36,998 nucleotides of DNA from an uncultured Thermoleophilia bacterium (GTDB taxonomy: Bacteria > Actinomycetota > Thermoleophilia > Miltoncostaeales > Miltoncostaeaceae): the NCBI GenBank assembly GCA_947258365.1, contig CAMYIK010000003.1, positions 1-36,998 of the forward strand, in the 5' to 3' direction. Both the position numbers and the translations under genes were made by a program. Positions within the stretch are counted from its first letter, which is position 1, and the number at the start of each line of letters is the position of its first letter. A model generated the notes under the pieces. It ran no database searches, was not told the DNA's origin, and saw only the letters and a program-made list of their open reading frames with translations. Positions 26,002 through 36,998 of the stretch are shown piece by piece.

Positions 26002-26089
26002 GATCAGCCTCGACGAGGCTGATCTAGCAACGGCGACTGGCAGGGATCAGGTGCCCACAGGTACCTGACGCGCGAAGAGAGAGGCTCTC
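26002..26089 (+). promoter_or_regulatory. Three consecutive hairpins in the rpoB-rpoC gap
   Basis: Hairpin 1 is GATCAGCCTC-GAC-GAGGCTGATC (26002-26024), a 10-bp perfect stem. Hairpin 2 is TCAGGTGCC-CACA-GGTACCTGA (26047-26068), 9 bp with one G-T wobble. Hairpin 3 is GAGAG-AGG-CTCTC (26077-26089), which pairs over the purine-rich ribosome site of rpoC (start 26095). No T tracts are present, so these look like processing or translation-control elements more than terminators. Confidence 0.6.
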
Positions 26090-26094
26090 ACCAA

Positions 26095-30657
<4,563 letters not shown>

Positions 30658-30677
30658 ACAGACTCGCTCAACCGAGT

Positions 30678-30720
30678 GACAACGGCCTCCGGCGTTCGCG
30701 TCGGGGGCCGTTGTCGTTCT
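30678..30720 (+). terminator. Strong terminator after rpoC with UUCG loop
   Basis: A 17-bp stem (30678-30694 with 30699-30715, two or three G-T wobbles in the inner part) closes on TTCG and is followed by GTTCT. The outer ten pairs, GACAACGGCC/GGCCGTTGTC, are perfect. It also overlaps the stop of the convergent SRPBCC gene. Confidence 0.85.
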
Positions 30721-31135
30721 AGGGCGCGTCCAGCAGTTCGGAGGCGAGCTGGTCGAGGCACATCTCCCAGCCACCACGATGATGTTCGTTCAGGTCGGCT
30801 GGCAGGCCCGAGTGCGACAGCCGGATGCGAGTGCCCTCCGGTGTCGGTGAGAGGTCGATGGTGACCGTCGTCGATCCTGGCGGCATCTCGAACGGAGCGC
30901 CCGTCCAGCCCCAGGTCACGACCAGGCGCTCGTTCTCGACTGCCTCGACGACCGTGCCGGAGGCGACGGCGCCATCGGGCATCCTCATCTCGAACGGCGC
31001 CCCGGCACGGGCGTCGATGCTGCAAATTACCCCTTTCCACCGCGCTCAGAGCTCGCCGGTCGTCAGGTATGGCCAGACCTTCTCCGGTGGCACGCCGACG
31101 ACCCGCTCGACCGATACCGGGGCAGACTGATTCAC
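30719..31135 (-). pseudogene. SRPBCC (AHSA1-like) gene with an in-frame TGA
   Basis: From GTG 31135 the frame reads NQSAPVSVERVVGVPPEKVW (a typical AHSA1 start), then LTTGEL, a TGA at 31046-31048 (codon 30), and continues in the same frame. The rest includes RWKGVICSID, GAPFEMRMPDG, RLVVTWGW and GGWEMCLDQLASELL, to TAG at 30719-30721. Homologues usually have tryptophan (TGG) at this place. A single G-to-A change would create the stop. Without readthrough only a 109-residue or shorter C-terminal part could be made from an internal start. The gene overlaps arsR (GTGA junction), with AGGAG five bases upstream. It is either inactivated, recoded, or a sequencing error. SRPBCC proteins bind hydrophobic ligands in a cavity. 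Confidence 0.75.
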
Positions 31136-31440
31136 GGAGTCTCCTGAGGGTGGTCGGCTTCGATGACCTCCACCAGCGTGTCGAGTTTCGATGCCCAAAT
31201 GCTCTCCAGGACCGCGCGCATCTCCCCGAGCGCGTCCTTGTCCGCGCGGTAGAGGCGCCGATTGCCGTCCTTGGTCACGGTGACGTAGCCGGCATCACGG
31301 AGCACGGCCAGGTGTTGGGAGACGGCGCCGAAGGTGATGTCGAATTGCGCAGCGACCTCGCCAGCGCTGTGGTCGCGGTCCCAGACCAGTCGGAGGATCT
31401 CCCGGCGGCGGGGCTCGGTGACGATCTGCACGGCATCCAC
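31132..31440 (-). CDS. ArsR-family winged-helix repressor
   Basis: This 102-residue protein is a small ArsR-type regulator. The start is VTEPRRREILRLVWDRDHSA, the recognition helix lies in FGAVSQHLAVLRDAGYV, and the wing is TVTKDGNRRLYRADKDAL. There are no metal-binding CxC or similar sites, so it may sense something other than metals. Start GTG 31440 lies next to its own -10 box, with no ribosome site, so translation may be leaderless. Its stop overlaps the SRPBCC pseudogene start, and a second SRPBCC gene diverges from it. ArsR-AHSA1 pairs are common in actinobacteria. It likely represses both directions through the paired operator at 31443-31511. Confidence 0.88.
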   Translation of the reverse strand: MDAVQIVTEPRRREILRLVWDRDHSAGEVAAQFDITFGAVSQHLAVLRDAGYVTVTKDGNRRLYRADKDALGEMRAVLESIWASKLDTLVEVIEADHPQETP

Positions 31441-31442
31441 GG

Positions 31443-31511
31443 ATCTATTTTAGTGACGGTTGAAATGCGTGCCAGCGTCGGGCTACTGTTCACGTGGTGA
31501 CTAAAATAGAT
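31443..31511. promoter_or_regulatory. Divergent promoter with paired ArsR operator
   Basis: Two identical 12-mers in opposite orientation flank the gap: ATCTATTTTAGT at 31443-31454 and its complement ACTAAAATAGAT at 31500-31511. Each holds TAAAAT, a near-consensus -10 for its own gene. On the minus strand CTGGCA lies 17 bases before TAAAAT, which puts the arsR start at its GTG codon. The ArsR protein most likely binds both copies. Confidence 0.75.
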
Positions 31512-31521
31512 GGAGGTACCG

Positions 31522-31962
31522 ATGAGCGATCACCGCATGGTCTTTCAGACCGTCGTTGACGCCAGCCAAAGCGAGGTGATGACGGCACTGACGACGCCAG
31601 AGGGTATCGCCAGTTGGTGGACGGCCAGCGTCGAGATCGAGGCAGACGCGCTCAGGCCGTCGTTCCCGAGTGCGCCGCTGCGGTTCGACGTGACGATCTC
31701 CGAGAGCGGACCTCGGCGTCTGGTGTGGACCGCCGGGGAGTTCCCGCCGCCGTGGCAGGGAACCCGCTGCGTCTGGGAACTCTCAGACGGACCCGAGGGT
31801 GGAACCCAGATCGACTTCTCCCACCGCGACTGGACCGACAACAACCCGATGATGGGCATGGTCACGATGGAATGGGCGCGCATTCTCGACCACCTGGCGA
31901 GGTACGTTGAGACTGGCACACCCGACCCGCGCACCCCCGCGGGAGCCTACGAGGAGAACTAG
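31522..31962 (+). CDS. SRPBCC (AHSA1-like) domain protein
   Basis: This 146-residue single-domain START-like protein has DHRMVFQTVVDASQSEVMTA at the start and TTPEGIASWWTAS as the second helix. The typical strand RRLVWTAGEFPPPWQGT and C-terminal helix TMEWARILDHLARYVETG follow. ATG 31522 is preceded by GGAGG five bases upstream; an earlier ATG at 31510 lies in the operator and is less likely. It is transcribed away from arsR. The next gene's ribosome site overlaps its stop, so it is coupled to the TfoX-like gene. Function is unknown; related proteins bind small hydrophobic ligands. Confidence 0.85.
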   Translation: MSDHRMVFQTVVDASQSEVMTALTTPEGIASWWTASVEIEADALRPSFPSAPLRFDVTISESGPRRLVWTAGEFPPPWQGTRCVWELSDGPEGGTQIDFSHRDWTDNNPMMGMVTMEWARILDHLARYVETGTPDPRTPAGAYEEN

Positions 31963-31973
31963 GGAGGCCCGGG

Positions 31974-32345
31974 ATGAAGATGCCCAAGCCGACGGAGGCC
32001 GACAAGCAGTACTTCACCGAGCTCGTCGCCAAACATCCGGAGGTCGAGCTGAAGCCGATGTTCGGCAATCTCGGTGCGTTCGTGAACGGCAATATGGTGG
32101 CCGGCCTGTTCGGAAGTGTGGTCGGCTTACGGGTAAACGAAGTTGATCGCGCTGCCCTGGAGGCGGAGCCAGGTTCGGGCCCATTCGGGCCCGAGGAGCG
32201 ACCGATGAAGGACTACGTCGCCATCCCGGCCGCCTGGCGTACCGAGCCCGCGACGACCACCGACTGGGTCCAGGGGGCCGTCGCACATACCGCGGCGATG
32301 CCTCCCAAAAAGAAGAAGGCGAAGCCCAAGAAGAAGGCGGGCTGA
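31974..32345 (+). CDS. TfoX N-terminal domain family protein
   Basis: This 123-residue protein resembles the stand-alone TfoX N-terminal domain. It has ADKQYFTELVAKHPEVELKP, then MFGNLGAFVNGNMVAGLFG and VGLRVNEVDRAALEA. Further features are FGPEERPMKDYVAIPAAW and a lysine-rich tail (KKKKAKPKKKAG). GGGAGG lies six bases before ATG 31974. In competence bacteria TfoX is a regulator; the single-domain form is widespread with no known role. The basic tail may bind nucleic acid. It is in an operon with SRPBCC and VOC genes. Confidence 0.82.
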   Translation: MKMPKPTEADKQYFTELVAKHPEVELKPMFGNLGAFVNGNMVAGLFGSVVGLRVNEVDRAALEAEPGSGPFGPEERPMKDYVAIPAAWRTEPATTTDWVQGAVAHTAAMPPKKKKAKPKKKAG

Positions 32346-32347
32346 GG

Positions 32348-32734
32348 ATGCCCCCACGCTTCAACGCGGTCGGCATCGTCGCCGACGACCTGGACGCGGC
32401 CCTCGCCTTCTACGAACTACTCGGTCTCGACGTTCCCTCCGAGCGTGAGGGCCACGTCGAGGTGGCGATGCCAAACGGCATCCGGCTCATGTTCGACTCT
32501 GTCGAGGTCGTCCAGAGCTTCTCGGCATGGTCGCCACCGACCGGCGGCGGGCGCCGAGTGGCGCTTGCCTTCCTCTGTGAGAGCCCGGCTGAAGTCGACG
32601 AGGTGCACGCCCGGGTCGTCAGCGTGGGGCACCGATCCCAAGTTGCGCCGTTCGATGCGCCGAGGGGTCAGCGCTACGCGACCGTCATCGACCCCGACGG
32701 TAACCGGGTCGACCTCTTCGCGGCCCTCGGCTAG
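32348..32734 (+). CDS. VOC-superfamily (glyoxalase/bleomycin resistance-like) protein
   Basis: This 128-residue protein has the paired beta-alpha-beta-beta-beta modules of the vicinal oxygen chelate fold. FNAVGIVADDLDAALAFYEL and LGLDVPSEREGHVEVA open module 1. RVALAFLCESPAEVDEVHA and GQRYATVIDPDGNRVDLFA close module 2. The last acidic/aspartate-rich segment is a typical metal-site region. ATG 32348 is two bases after the TfoX stop. The ligand is unknown; members include glyoxalase-like enzymes and antibiotic-binding proteins. Third gene in the arsR-divergent operon; its stop is nine bases from the convergent HIT gene. Confidence 0.85.
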   Translation: MPPRFNAVGIVADDLDAALAFYELLGLDVPSEREGHVEVAMPNGIRLMFDSVEVVQSFSAWSPPTGGGRRVALAFLCESPAEVDEVHARVVSVGHRSQVAPFDAPRGQRYATVIDPDGNRVDLFAALG

Positions 32735-32743
32735 GGGTTCGAC

Positions 32744-33139
32744 CTACCCGGCAAGCCGCGCCTTGAGCCGGGAGGCGACCTGGGCAAGCTGGTCGTGCTC
32801 GGCGGGCGCGGTGCGCGAGAAGTCCATCTCTCCGATTGAGTCGATCGGAGACAGATGCACGTGGACGTGGTGGACCTCGAGACCCACGATCATCATGCCG
32901 ACCTTCTCGGAGCCGAACTCCTCGTGGATGGCCTTACCGACCTTCTGTGAGGCGACCATCAGATGCGAGAGGAGCTCCGGCGAGAGGTCGAGCCAATGGT
33001 CGACCTCCTCGCGCGGCACCATCAGCACGTGGCCGTCTCGTAGAGGCTCGATCGTGAGGAAGCCCACGCAGTGTTCGTCTTCGTAGACGGAGTGTCCGGG
33101 CAGGTCGCCCTCGATGATGCGGGTGAAGAGCGTCGGCAC
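32744..33139 (-). CDS. HIT-family nucleotide hydrolase/transferase
   Basis: This 131-residue protein has the histidine triad HVHVHL (residues 91-96), with the catalytic middle histidine at 93. The upstream part FTRIIEGDLPGHSVYEDEHC, VGFLTIEP and VLMVPREEVDHW is typical of Hint/HIT proteins, which hydrolyse AMP-lysine-like or dinucleotide substrates. Start GTG 33139 lies two bases after the stop of apgM, so the two genes form an operon. No sign of membrane attachment. Confidence 0.92.
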   Translation of the reverse strand: MPTLFTRIIEGDLPGHSVYEDEHCVGFLTIEPLRDGHVLMVPREEVDHWLDLSPELLSHLMVASQKVGKAIHEEFGSEKVGMMIVGLEVHHVHVHLSPIDSIGEMDFSRTAPAEHDQLAQVASRLKARLAG

Positions 33140-33141
33140 GA

Positions 33142-34332
33142 TCAGGCCCCATACTTCTTGAGACGGCCCGCGCAGGCCAGCAGGATCGGCATCATCTCTG
33201 ACATCCGTCGCTGACCGAGCATTCCCGAGCGAGCGAACTCCTCGCCGAAACGGGTCACCTCGTCGCGGCCCCCGCGCTCCGCCCGAATCAACACCGGCAC
33301 CGGATGCCAGGAGTGCGCCTCCATCTGTGGGGGTGTGGCGTGGTCTCCGGTGACCATGACGACGTCCGGATCGAGCGCCATGACATCGGGAAAGATGCGA
33401 TCGACTGCCTCGATGGCGGCGATCTTGGCGTCACGATCACCATCTTCGCCGGCGGCATCGGTCGCCTTGTGGTGCACGAAGAAGTAGTCGTAGTCGGCCC
33501 AGGCCTCGCGCAACAGCGCGGCCTGGTCCTCGAGATCCTCAGGCTGGCGGAGCACGTCCATTCCGAGCAGTCGCGAGATGCCTCGATACATGGGGTAGAT
33601 CGCCACCGCGGCGGCGTTCAAGCCGTAGCGGTCGGCAAAGCTCGGCACGTCCTCATGTGTGTCGAAGCCGCGTAGCAGCATGCCGTTGGCCTTTTCGCCC
33701 GCCAGGATCTTGCGAACCTGCCGCTCAAGCTCGGCAAAGAGTTCCGCGGTTCGACCCGCATCCGGGTGGAGAGCCGCCGGGGGGTTCGGAGGGACTCCGG
33801 TCTGCTGCGGATCGGTGTCGCCGATCCGATGATCCAGTCCGGGTCCGCGAAGCATCACCATCGCGCGGTGTTCCCGCTCATGGCGAATGGTCAGCTCCGC
33901 CCCCTCGAGGCTGACCTCGGTCTGAATGCGCTCGACCAGCGGCGCCGCCTCGGGGCTCGGGATGCGGCCGGCGCGACGATCGGCGATGTTCCCGGCGTCA
34001 TCGAGCGTGCAGAGGTTGGCGCGCGCGGCGACGTCGCCGGCTTGCAGCTGCACGTCGAGGCCCGCAGCCGACAGCGCACCACGGCCCAACTCGAACTCGA
34101 GTGGGTCATAGCCGAACAGCGCCAGGTGCCCGGGGCCCGATCCGGGAGTGATCCCGGGGCCCACGATTTCTGCAAGGCCACTACTGCCCTCGGCCGCCAG
34201 CGCATCGAGGTTGGGCGTGTCGGCGTCTTCGAGTTCCGTGCCTCCGCGGGCATCGGCGTAGCCGCCAAGACCATCGAGCAGGATGACCACGATCTTCGCG
34301 TCCGACGTGGTGAGCAGGGAAGTCAGGTCCAT
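33142..34332 (-). CDS. apgM: 2,3-bisphosphoglycerate-independent phosphoglycerate mutase, archaeal type
   Basis: This enzyme converts 3- and 2-phosphoglycerate in glycolysis. The 396-residue protein has the alkaline-phosphatase-superfamily metal segment VVILLDGLGGYAD (Asp20) and TPNLDALAAEGSSGL. TPGSGPGHLALFGYDP holds Ser65 as likely nucleophile, and the C-terminal metal segment is VVMVTGDHATPPQMEAHSWHPVPV. Length and sequence fit the archaeal (aPGAM) family more than the E. coli GpmI type. ATG 34332 follows GGAGAAGAG. Relatives are also annotated as phosphonopyruvate decarboxylase-related, but the sequence favours the mutase. The HIT gene follows directly. Confidence 0.87.
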   Translation of the reverse strand: MDLTSLLTTSDAKIVVILLDGLGGYADARGGTELEDADTPNLDALAAEGSSGLAEIVGPGITPGSGPGHLALFGYDPLEFELGRGALSAAGLDVQLQAGDVAARANLCTLDDAGNIADRRAGRIPSPEAAPLVERIQTEVSLEGAELTIRHEREHRAMVMLRGPGLDHRIGDTDPQQTGVPPNPPAALHPDAGRTAELFAELERQVRKILAGEKANGMLLRGFDTHEDVPSFADRYGLNAAAVAIYPMYRGISRLLGMDVLRQPEDLEDQAALLREAWADYDYFFVHHKATDAAGEDGDRDAKIAAIEAVDRIFPDVMALDPDVVMVTGDHATPPQMEAHSWHPVPVLIRAERGGRDEVTRFGEEFARSGMLGQRRMSEMMPILLACAGRLKKYGA

Positions 34333-34378
34333 CTCTTCTCCGGTGAGAACGCGCCGAGCTTGGGCGCCAGGGTCAGGT

Positions 34379-34397
34379 CCACCCCATTCGGGGGTGG
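34379..34397. repeat. 7-bp inverted repeat in the apgM-34453 gap
   Basis: CCACCCC-ATTCG-GGGGTGG lies in the divergent 120-base gap between apgM and the membrane-anchored protein. It may be a regulatory site or leader hairpin. No clear promoter pair was found on either strand. Confidence 0.35.
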
Positions 34398-34452
34398 GTG
34401 AAGGCTAATACCCCGGGCTAATTTTCACCGGTGATCGGCCGATGGAAGACCC

Positions 34453-35226
34453 ATGTCGGGTAAACGCCTAGTCCTCATCGTGTCGGCGATCGTCGGCGCG
34501 CTCCTACTCATGCTGGGTGGTGTCGGCTTCTACCTGGTGGGTCAGGCCAAGAGCAGCGACGCCGTCACCGTGGACGCTGCGGTGGCCAAGTTTCACGAGC
34601 GCGACGACGGAACGCGCGACATCGCGGGCGCACCCGAGCCCGGCGTCTACACCTACGCGGCGGTCGGGAGCGAGGCGGGTGGAGCGGCGTCGATCAACGT
34701 CACACGCGACCTTCCCGCTGAGGCTCAGATGATGGTCTGGCAGCAGCCCGGCGGGTTCGAAACTGAACTCGTCTACTCGGGCGATCACCGCGAAGGCGCG
34801 CGCTATGCGGTCGGTGACGACGGCATCGCCCAGACCTGGACCCGCACCAAGCTTTCGCTGCTCGGCACGACTTCCGACACCGATGCCGACATAACCCCGG
34901 CGGGACTATGGATCGCGAAGGATCTCTCGGTTGGCGCGGCGTGGGACAGCACTTACGAGGCCGATGGTTCGACGACGTCCTACTCGTCAAAGGTGACCGG
35001 TACCGAGAACGTCACGATCGGAACCGACGAGGTCGCGACCGTCGTCGTGGAGCGCACCACGAAGATCGCGGGCAACGTCACCGGTCAGTGGACCGACACC
35101 TATTGGTGGTCGACCGAGCTCAATATGCCGGTGAAGATGAGCGTGGAGGGCGACAGCAAGGAAGGCATCGGCACCTTCTCCCAGTCATCGACACTCACCC
35201 TCGTCGCGGGCGAGCCCCGGCTCTAG
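34453..35226 (+). CDS. Membrane-anchored extracellular protein, unknown function
   Basis: This 257-residue protein has an N-terminal membrane segment (about 5-30: LVLIVSAIVGALLLMLGG, then VGFYLVG) and an extracellular beta-rich part. It has no cysteines in the outer domain. Features include YTYAAVGSEAGG, VYSGDHREGARYAVGDDG, a Thr/Ser-rich strand set (SYSSKVTGTENVTIGTDE) and TGQWTDTYWWSTELNMPVKM. No known domain named. Its end resembles lipoprotein/LppX-like beta scaffolds only in general composition. It converges with the next gene, sharing the palindromic CTAG for both stops. Confidence 0.75.
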   Translation: MSGKRLVLIVSAIVGALLLMLGGVGFYLVGQAKSSDAVTVDAAVAKFHERDDGTRDIAGAPEPGVYTYAAVGSEAGGAASINVTRDLPAEAQMMVWQQPGGFETELVYSGDHREGARYAVGDDGIAQTWTRTKLSLLGTTSDTDADITPAGLWIAKDLSVGAAWDSTYEADGSTTSYSSKVTGTENVTIGTDEVATVVVERTTKIAGNVTGQWTDTYWWSTELNMPVKMSVEGDSKEGIGTFSQSSTLTLVAGEPRL

Positions 35227-36089
35227 GGAGCCAGCGGCTCCGGTTCGTAAGCTGGCACGTCGCCGTCTCCCACGAAGTCGAAGTCCTCGCAGCTGACGGC
35301 GTTCCGCTCAACGCGAGCCATTGCGGCGACGGTTGCACGGGTCGCGTTCTGGTCTGATTTCTCCCGGTAGTCGGCGCTGACCGACCCGTTGATCGTGGCT
35401 CCGGTGGGCAGTGGCGGATCATCTGGCCCCGGCTGCAGCTCCACGAAGCACATTCCTGCGGGCGGAACGTAGAAGTCGCACTCGACGGCCGCCGGAGCGA
35501 CTCCGGCGAGGTTCGCGAGTATCGCCGTCATGCGTGGCTCATGCTCCTGCGCCATGAAGGAACCGGAGACCCATCGGTTGATATTCACACCCTTTGGAGT
35601 TCCCGCCGGCACATCGACCACGCCTTGGGCGAAGCAGCTGCCCTCACCGCCTTGCGGTGGAGAGGTCTCAGCGTCGTCCGCCGCGGCCGCGGCCGCGGGC
35701 CCCGGCTCGACGACGAAGTCGCTGCACTGGATCTTCTCGGGTGCGGCCCCAAGGTTGATGAGCGCCGTGCGCGCATCAACCTTGGTCGCGGAGCCCGCGA
35801 AGGAGGCCGATGTGAAGACGTCCATCCCCGCGCCCGGAGGCAGCGAAAGGCTCTTCGGCAGAGCAGGATTCTCGGAGACCGAGCATTCGTTGGCCGGCGC
35901 GATGTCTTGCGCAGCGCCGTACTCGGTCCGTACTCGGCGCGCAGCGGTGTCTCGCGATGCCGTCGCGTCGTTTTGTACGACCGGCTCGGTCGGTGACTGC
36001 TCGCCGTCATTCAACGCCAGGGCGATGCCACCGGCGCAGACGGCGACGCCCGCAGCGGCGATCAGGGCAAATCCCAGCGACCTCTTCAT
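35223..36089 (-). CDS. Exported protein with three cysteine-spaced repeats
   Basis: This 288-residue protein starts at ATG 36089 behind a strong GAGGAGG. Residues 1-26 are a signal or anchor segment. The rest is three similar units of about 60-70 residues, each with a cysteine near its start and another 52-53 residues on: Cys69/122, Cys152/204 and Cys214/267. Each unit has a Pro/Gly region, a Ser/Ala segment (SASFAGSATK, SGSFMAQEHE, SVSADYREKS) and a helix before V-x-C-x-DF-type endings (IQCSDFVV, VECDFYV, VSCEDFDF). The cysteines probably form intra-unit disulfides outside the membrane. No known family. Units 1 and 2 are joined by an Ala/Asp linker. Confidence 0.75.
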   Translation of the reverse strand: MKRSLGFALIAAAGVAVCAGGIALALNDGEQSPTEPVVQNDATASRDTAARRVRTEYGAAQDIAPANECSVSENPALPKSLSLPPGAGMDVFTSASFAGSATKVDARTALINLGAAPEKIQCSDFVVEPGPAAAAAADDAETSPPQGGEGSCFAQGVVDVPAGTPKGVNINRWVSGSFMAQEHEPRMTAILANLAGVAPAAVECDFYVPPAGMCFVELQPGPDDPPLPTGATINGSVSADYREKSDQNATRATVAAMARVERNAVSCEDFDFVGDGDVPAYEPEPLAP

Positions 36090-36154
36090 GGCTTCCTCCT
36101 CGGGTGGCTCACTCCGAGTCCGTTGCCGGGCGCTGTGGCGTCACGGACGTCCGG

Positions 36155-36998
36155 TCAGTTACCCAGCCCGTCGGGGTCCGGAAAGCGCGCATGGAGGTGG
36201 TCGTCGTGGTTAGGCCAGCGCACGACCACGCCCTTTGGCCCGCTCAGATTCAAGTTGGGACCGATCAGGACGAGGCTGGCTCCACGCGCGACGAGCCGAT
36301 CGACGAGATCTTGGGTGAGCTCGGCGTCGTAGTCGCCTGCATGAGCTCCCCGCTCGGTCCTGTCGGAGCGCACCAAACGAATGTCGACATCCAGGCCGTT
36401 CTGGTGGGAGAGATGGCCGATGCCCGGACCGCCAAAGTACCCACCCTCCGTGCGGGAGAGGTCTCCTACGCCGAGCCGCGGTGCTTGCGGATGTGTCCGG
36501 GCCCACCAGCGCCCGAGCAAGATGATCTCCCTGACAAGCGTTGCGGTGCCCCATTGGCGGTTGGCGCCACCGGGCTGACGCTGGACCGCCGGGTCATAGG
36601 TGTAGAAGCCTTCGCCCGTGAGGGGGAGCTGCACTCCGCGAATCAGGCGACCGTTGTTGGGTGTGCCTGAAGCGACGCTCTCTCTCCACACCACCCGCTC
36701 CGTGGCATCGGGTGGTCGGGCGCGCCGCGGCGCCTGCGGGACCGTGGCCGGTCCGGACTGCTGGATCGGCGCTTCGACGGCAAGGGCGCTGCTGGCCCCG
36801 CTTCGGTCGTCGAGCGCGGCAAGAGGGAGCAAGCTGACCATGATCCCGAGCACCCCGAGCCAGGCATAGCGTGGACGTTTGCTGCGCTTACTGGGCGGCC
36901 TGACCGACGCGGCGCAGGCCGGGCAGCACTGAGCGGCGGCCTTGCGGCGGGCGCGGGCGCCGCGGACATCCGCGGAAACGTGCTGTGTGCAGGCGTCC
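36155..36998 (-). CDS. M74 (MepA-like) murein endopeptidase, 5' end off the window
   Basis: The frame is open from the right edge to TAA/TAG-free end at 36155. The C-terminal domain matches the penicillin-insensitive murein endopeptidase family: GYFGGPGIGHLSHQNGLDVD holds the first zinc ligands (His and Asp) and NHDDHLHARF the HxH ligand. Such enzymes cut D,D cross-links of peptidoglycan. A GTG at 36853 is the first good start inside, but it splits the hydrophobic segment (YAWLGVLGIMVSLLPLAAL), so the gene probably begins farther upstream. In the extra part are CCPAC and Arg/Lys-rich stretches, perhaps a zinc-ribbon before the membrane span. Extracytoplasmic location is inferred. The 65-base gap to the repeat protein suggests co-transcription. 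Confidence 0.8.
   Translation of the reverse strand, partial: DACTQHVSADVRGARARRKAAAQCCPACAASVRPPSKRSKRPRYAWLGVLGIMVSLLPLAALDDRSGASSALAVEAPIQQSGPATVPQAPRRARPPDATERVVWRESVASGTPNNGRLIRGVQLPLTGEGFYTYDPAVQRQPGGANRQWGTATLVREIILLGRWWARTHPQAPRLGVGDLSRTEGGYFGGPGIGHLSHQNGLDVDIRLVRSDRTERGAHAGDYDAELTQDLVDRLVARGASLVLIGPNLNLSGPKGVVVRWPNHDDHLHARFPDPDGLGN

Overview
The window is high-GC, densely packed bacterial chromosome, most likely from an actinobacterium (Actinomycetota). The gene order rpmG, tRNA-Trp, secE, nusG, rplK, rplA, rplJ, rplL and the long insert-bearing RpoC fit that phylum. So do the frequent GTG starts, the MalT-like ATPase fused to a BTAD-type regulator, and the two S8 proteases. A deep lineage such as Thermoleophilia (Solirubrobacterales) is a guess from overall flavour, not shown by the sequence.

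Layout. 1-3700 (minus strand): a truncated exported protein, a small acidic protein, an acyl-CoA ligase-like enzyme and a sugar/antibiotic-type methyltransferase. 3935-4458: two small overlapping genes of unknown function. 4562-8160: the translation/secretion block rpmG, tRNA-Trp(CCA), secE, nusG, rplK, rplA, an L10-leader-like region, rplJ (which appears to start at CTG) and rplL, closed by a 16-bp hairpin. 8276-22113: about 14 kb of accessory genes lying between rplL and rpoB. These are two sulfotransferases (one frameshifted), a lipoyl-domain/NeuD-type acyltransferase fusion, 2-oxoacid dehydrogenase E1 alpha and beta, an orphan protein, a 1108-residue transcription regulator, two tandem S8 peptidases and two small unknowns. 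22253-30720: rpoB and rpoC with three hairpins between them and a strong UUCG-loop terminator after rpoC. 30719-36998: an ArsR regulator with two SRPBCC genes around a symmetric operator (one SRPBCC copy has an in-frame TGA), TfoX-N, VOC and HIT proteins, an archaeal-type phosphoglycerate mutase, two secreted or membrane unknowns, and an M74-type murein endopeptidase running off the right edge.

Most interesting system. At 8276-13398 a protein carries an intact lipoyl-lysine motif (ETSKATVEV), a peripheral-subunit-binding-like segment and, where an E2 catalytic domain would be expected, a PglD/NeuD-type left-handed beta-helix acyltransferase. Close by on the other strand are E1 alpha and E1 beta of a thiamine-dependent 2-oxoacid dehydrogenase, and no E2 or E3 gene is present. 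The simplest reading is an enzyme system in which E1 loads an acyl group on the lipoyl arm and the fused acyltransferase passes it to an amino sugar instead of CoA. The neighbouring sulfotransferases would decorate the same surface glycan or lipid. This is inference from domain architecture and context.

Other notable points are the CTG start of rplJ, a Lys-to-Arg change at the A10 position of the acyl-CoA ligase, a three-fold cysteine-spaced repeat protein, a helical insert in RpoB, and a paired operator that places the arsR transcription start at or near its GTG codon. No CRISPR array, insertion sequence, rRNA or replication origin was seen. No gene-free stretch exceeds 300 bases.
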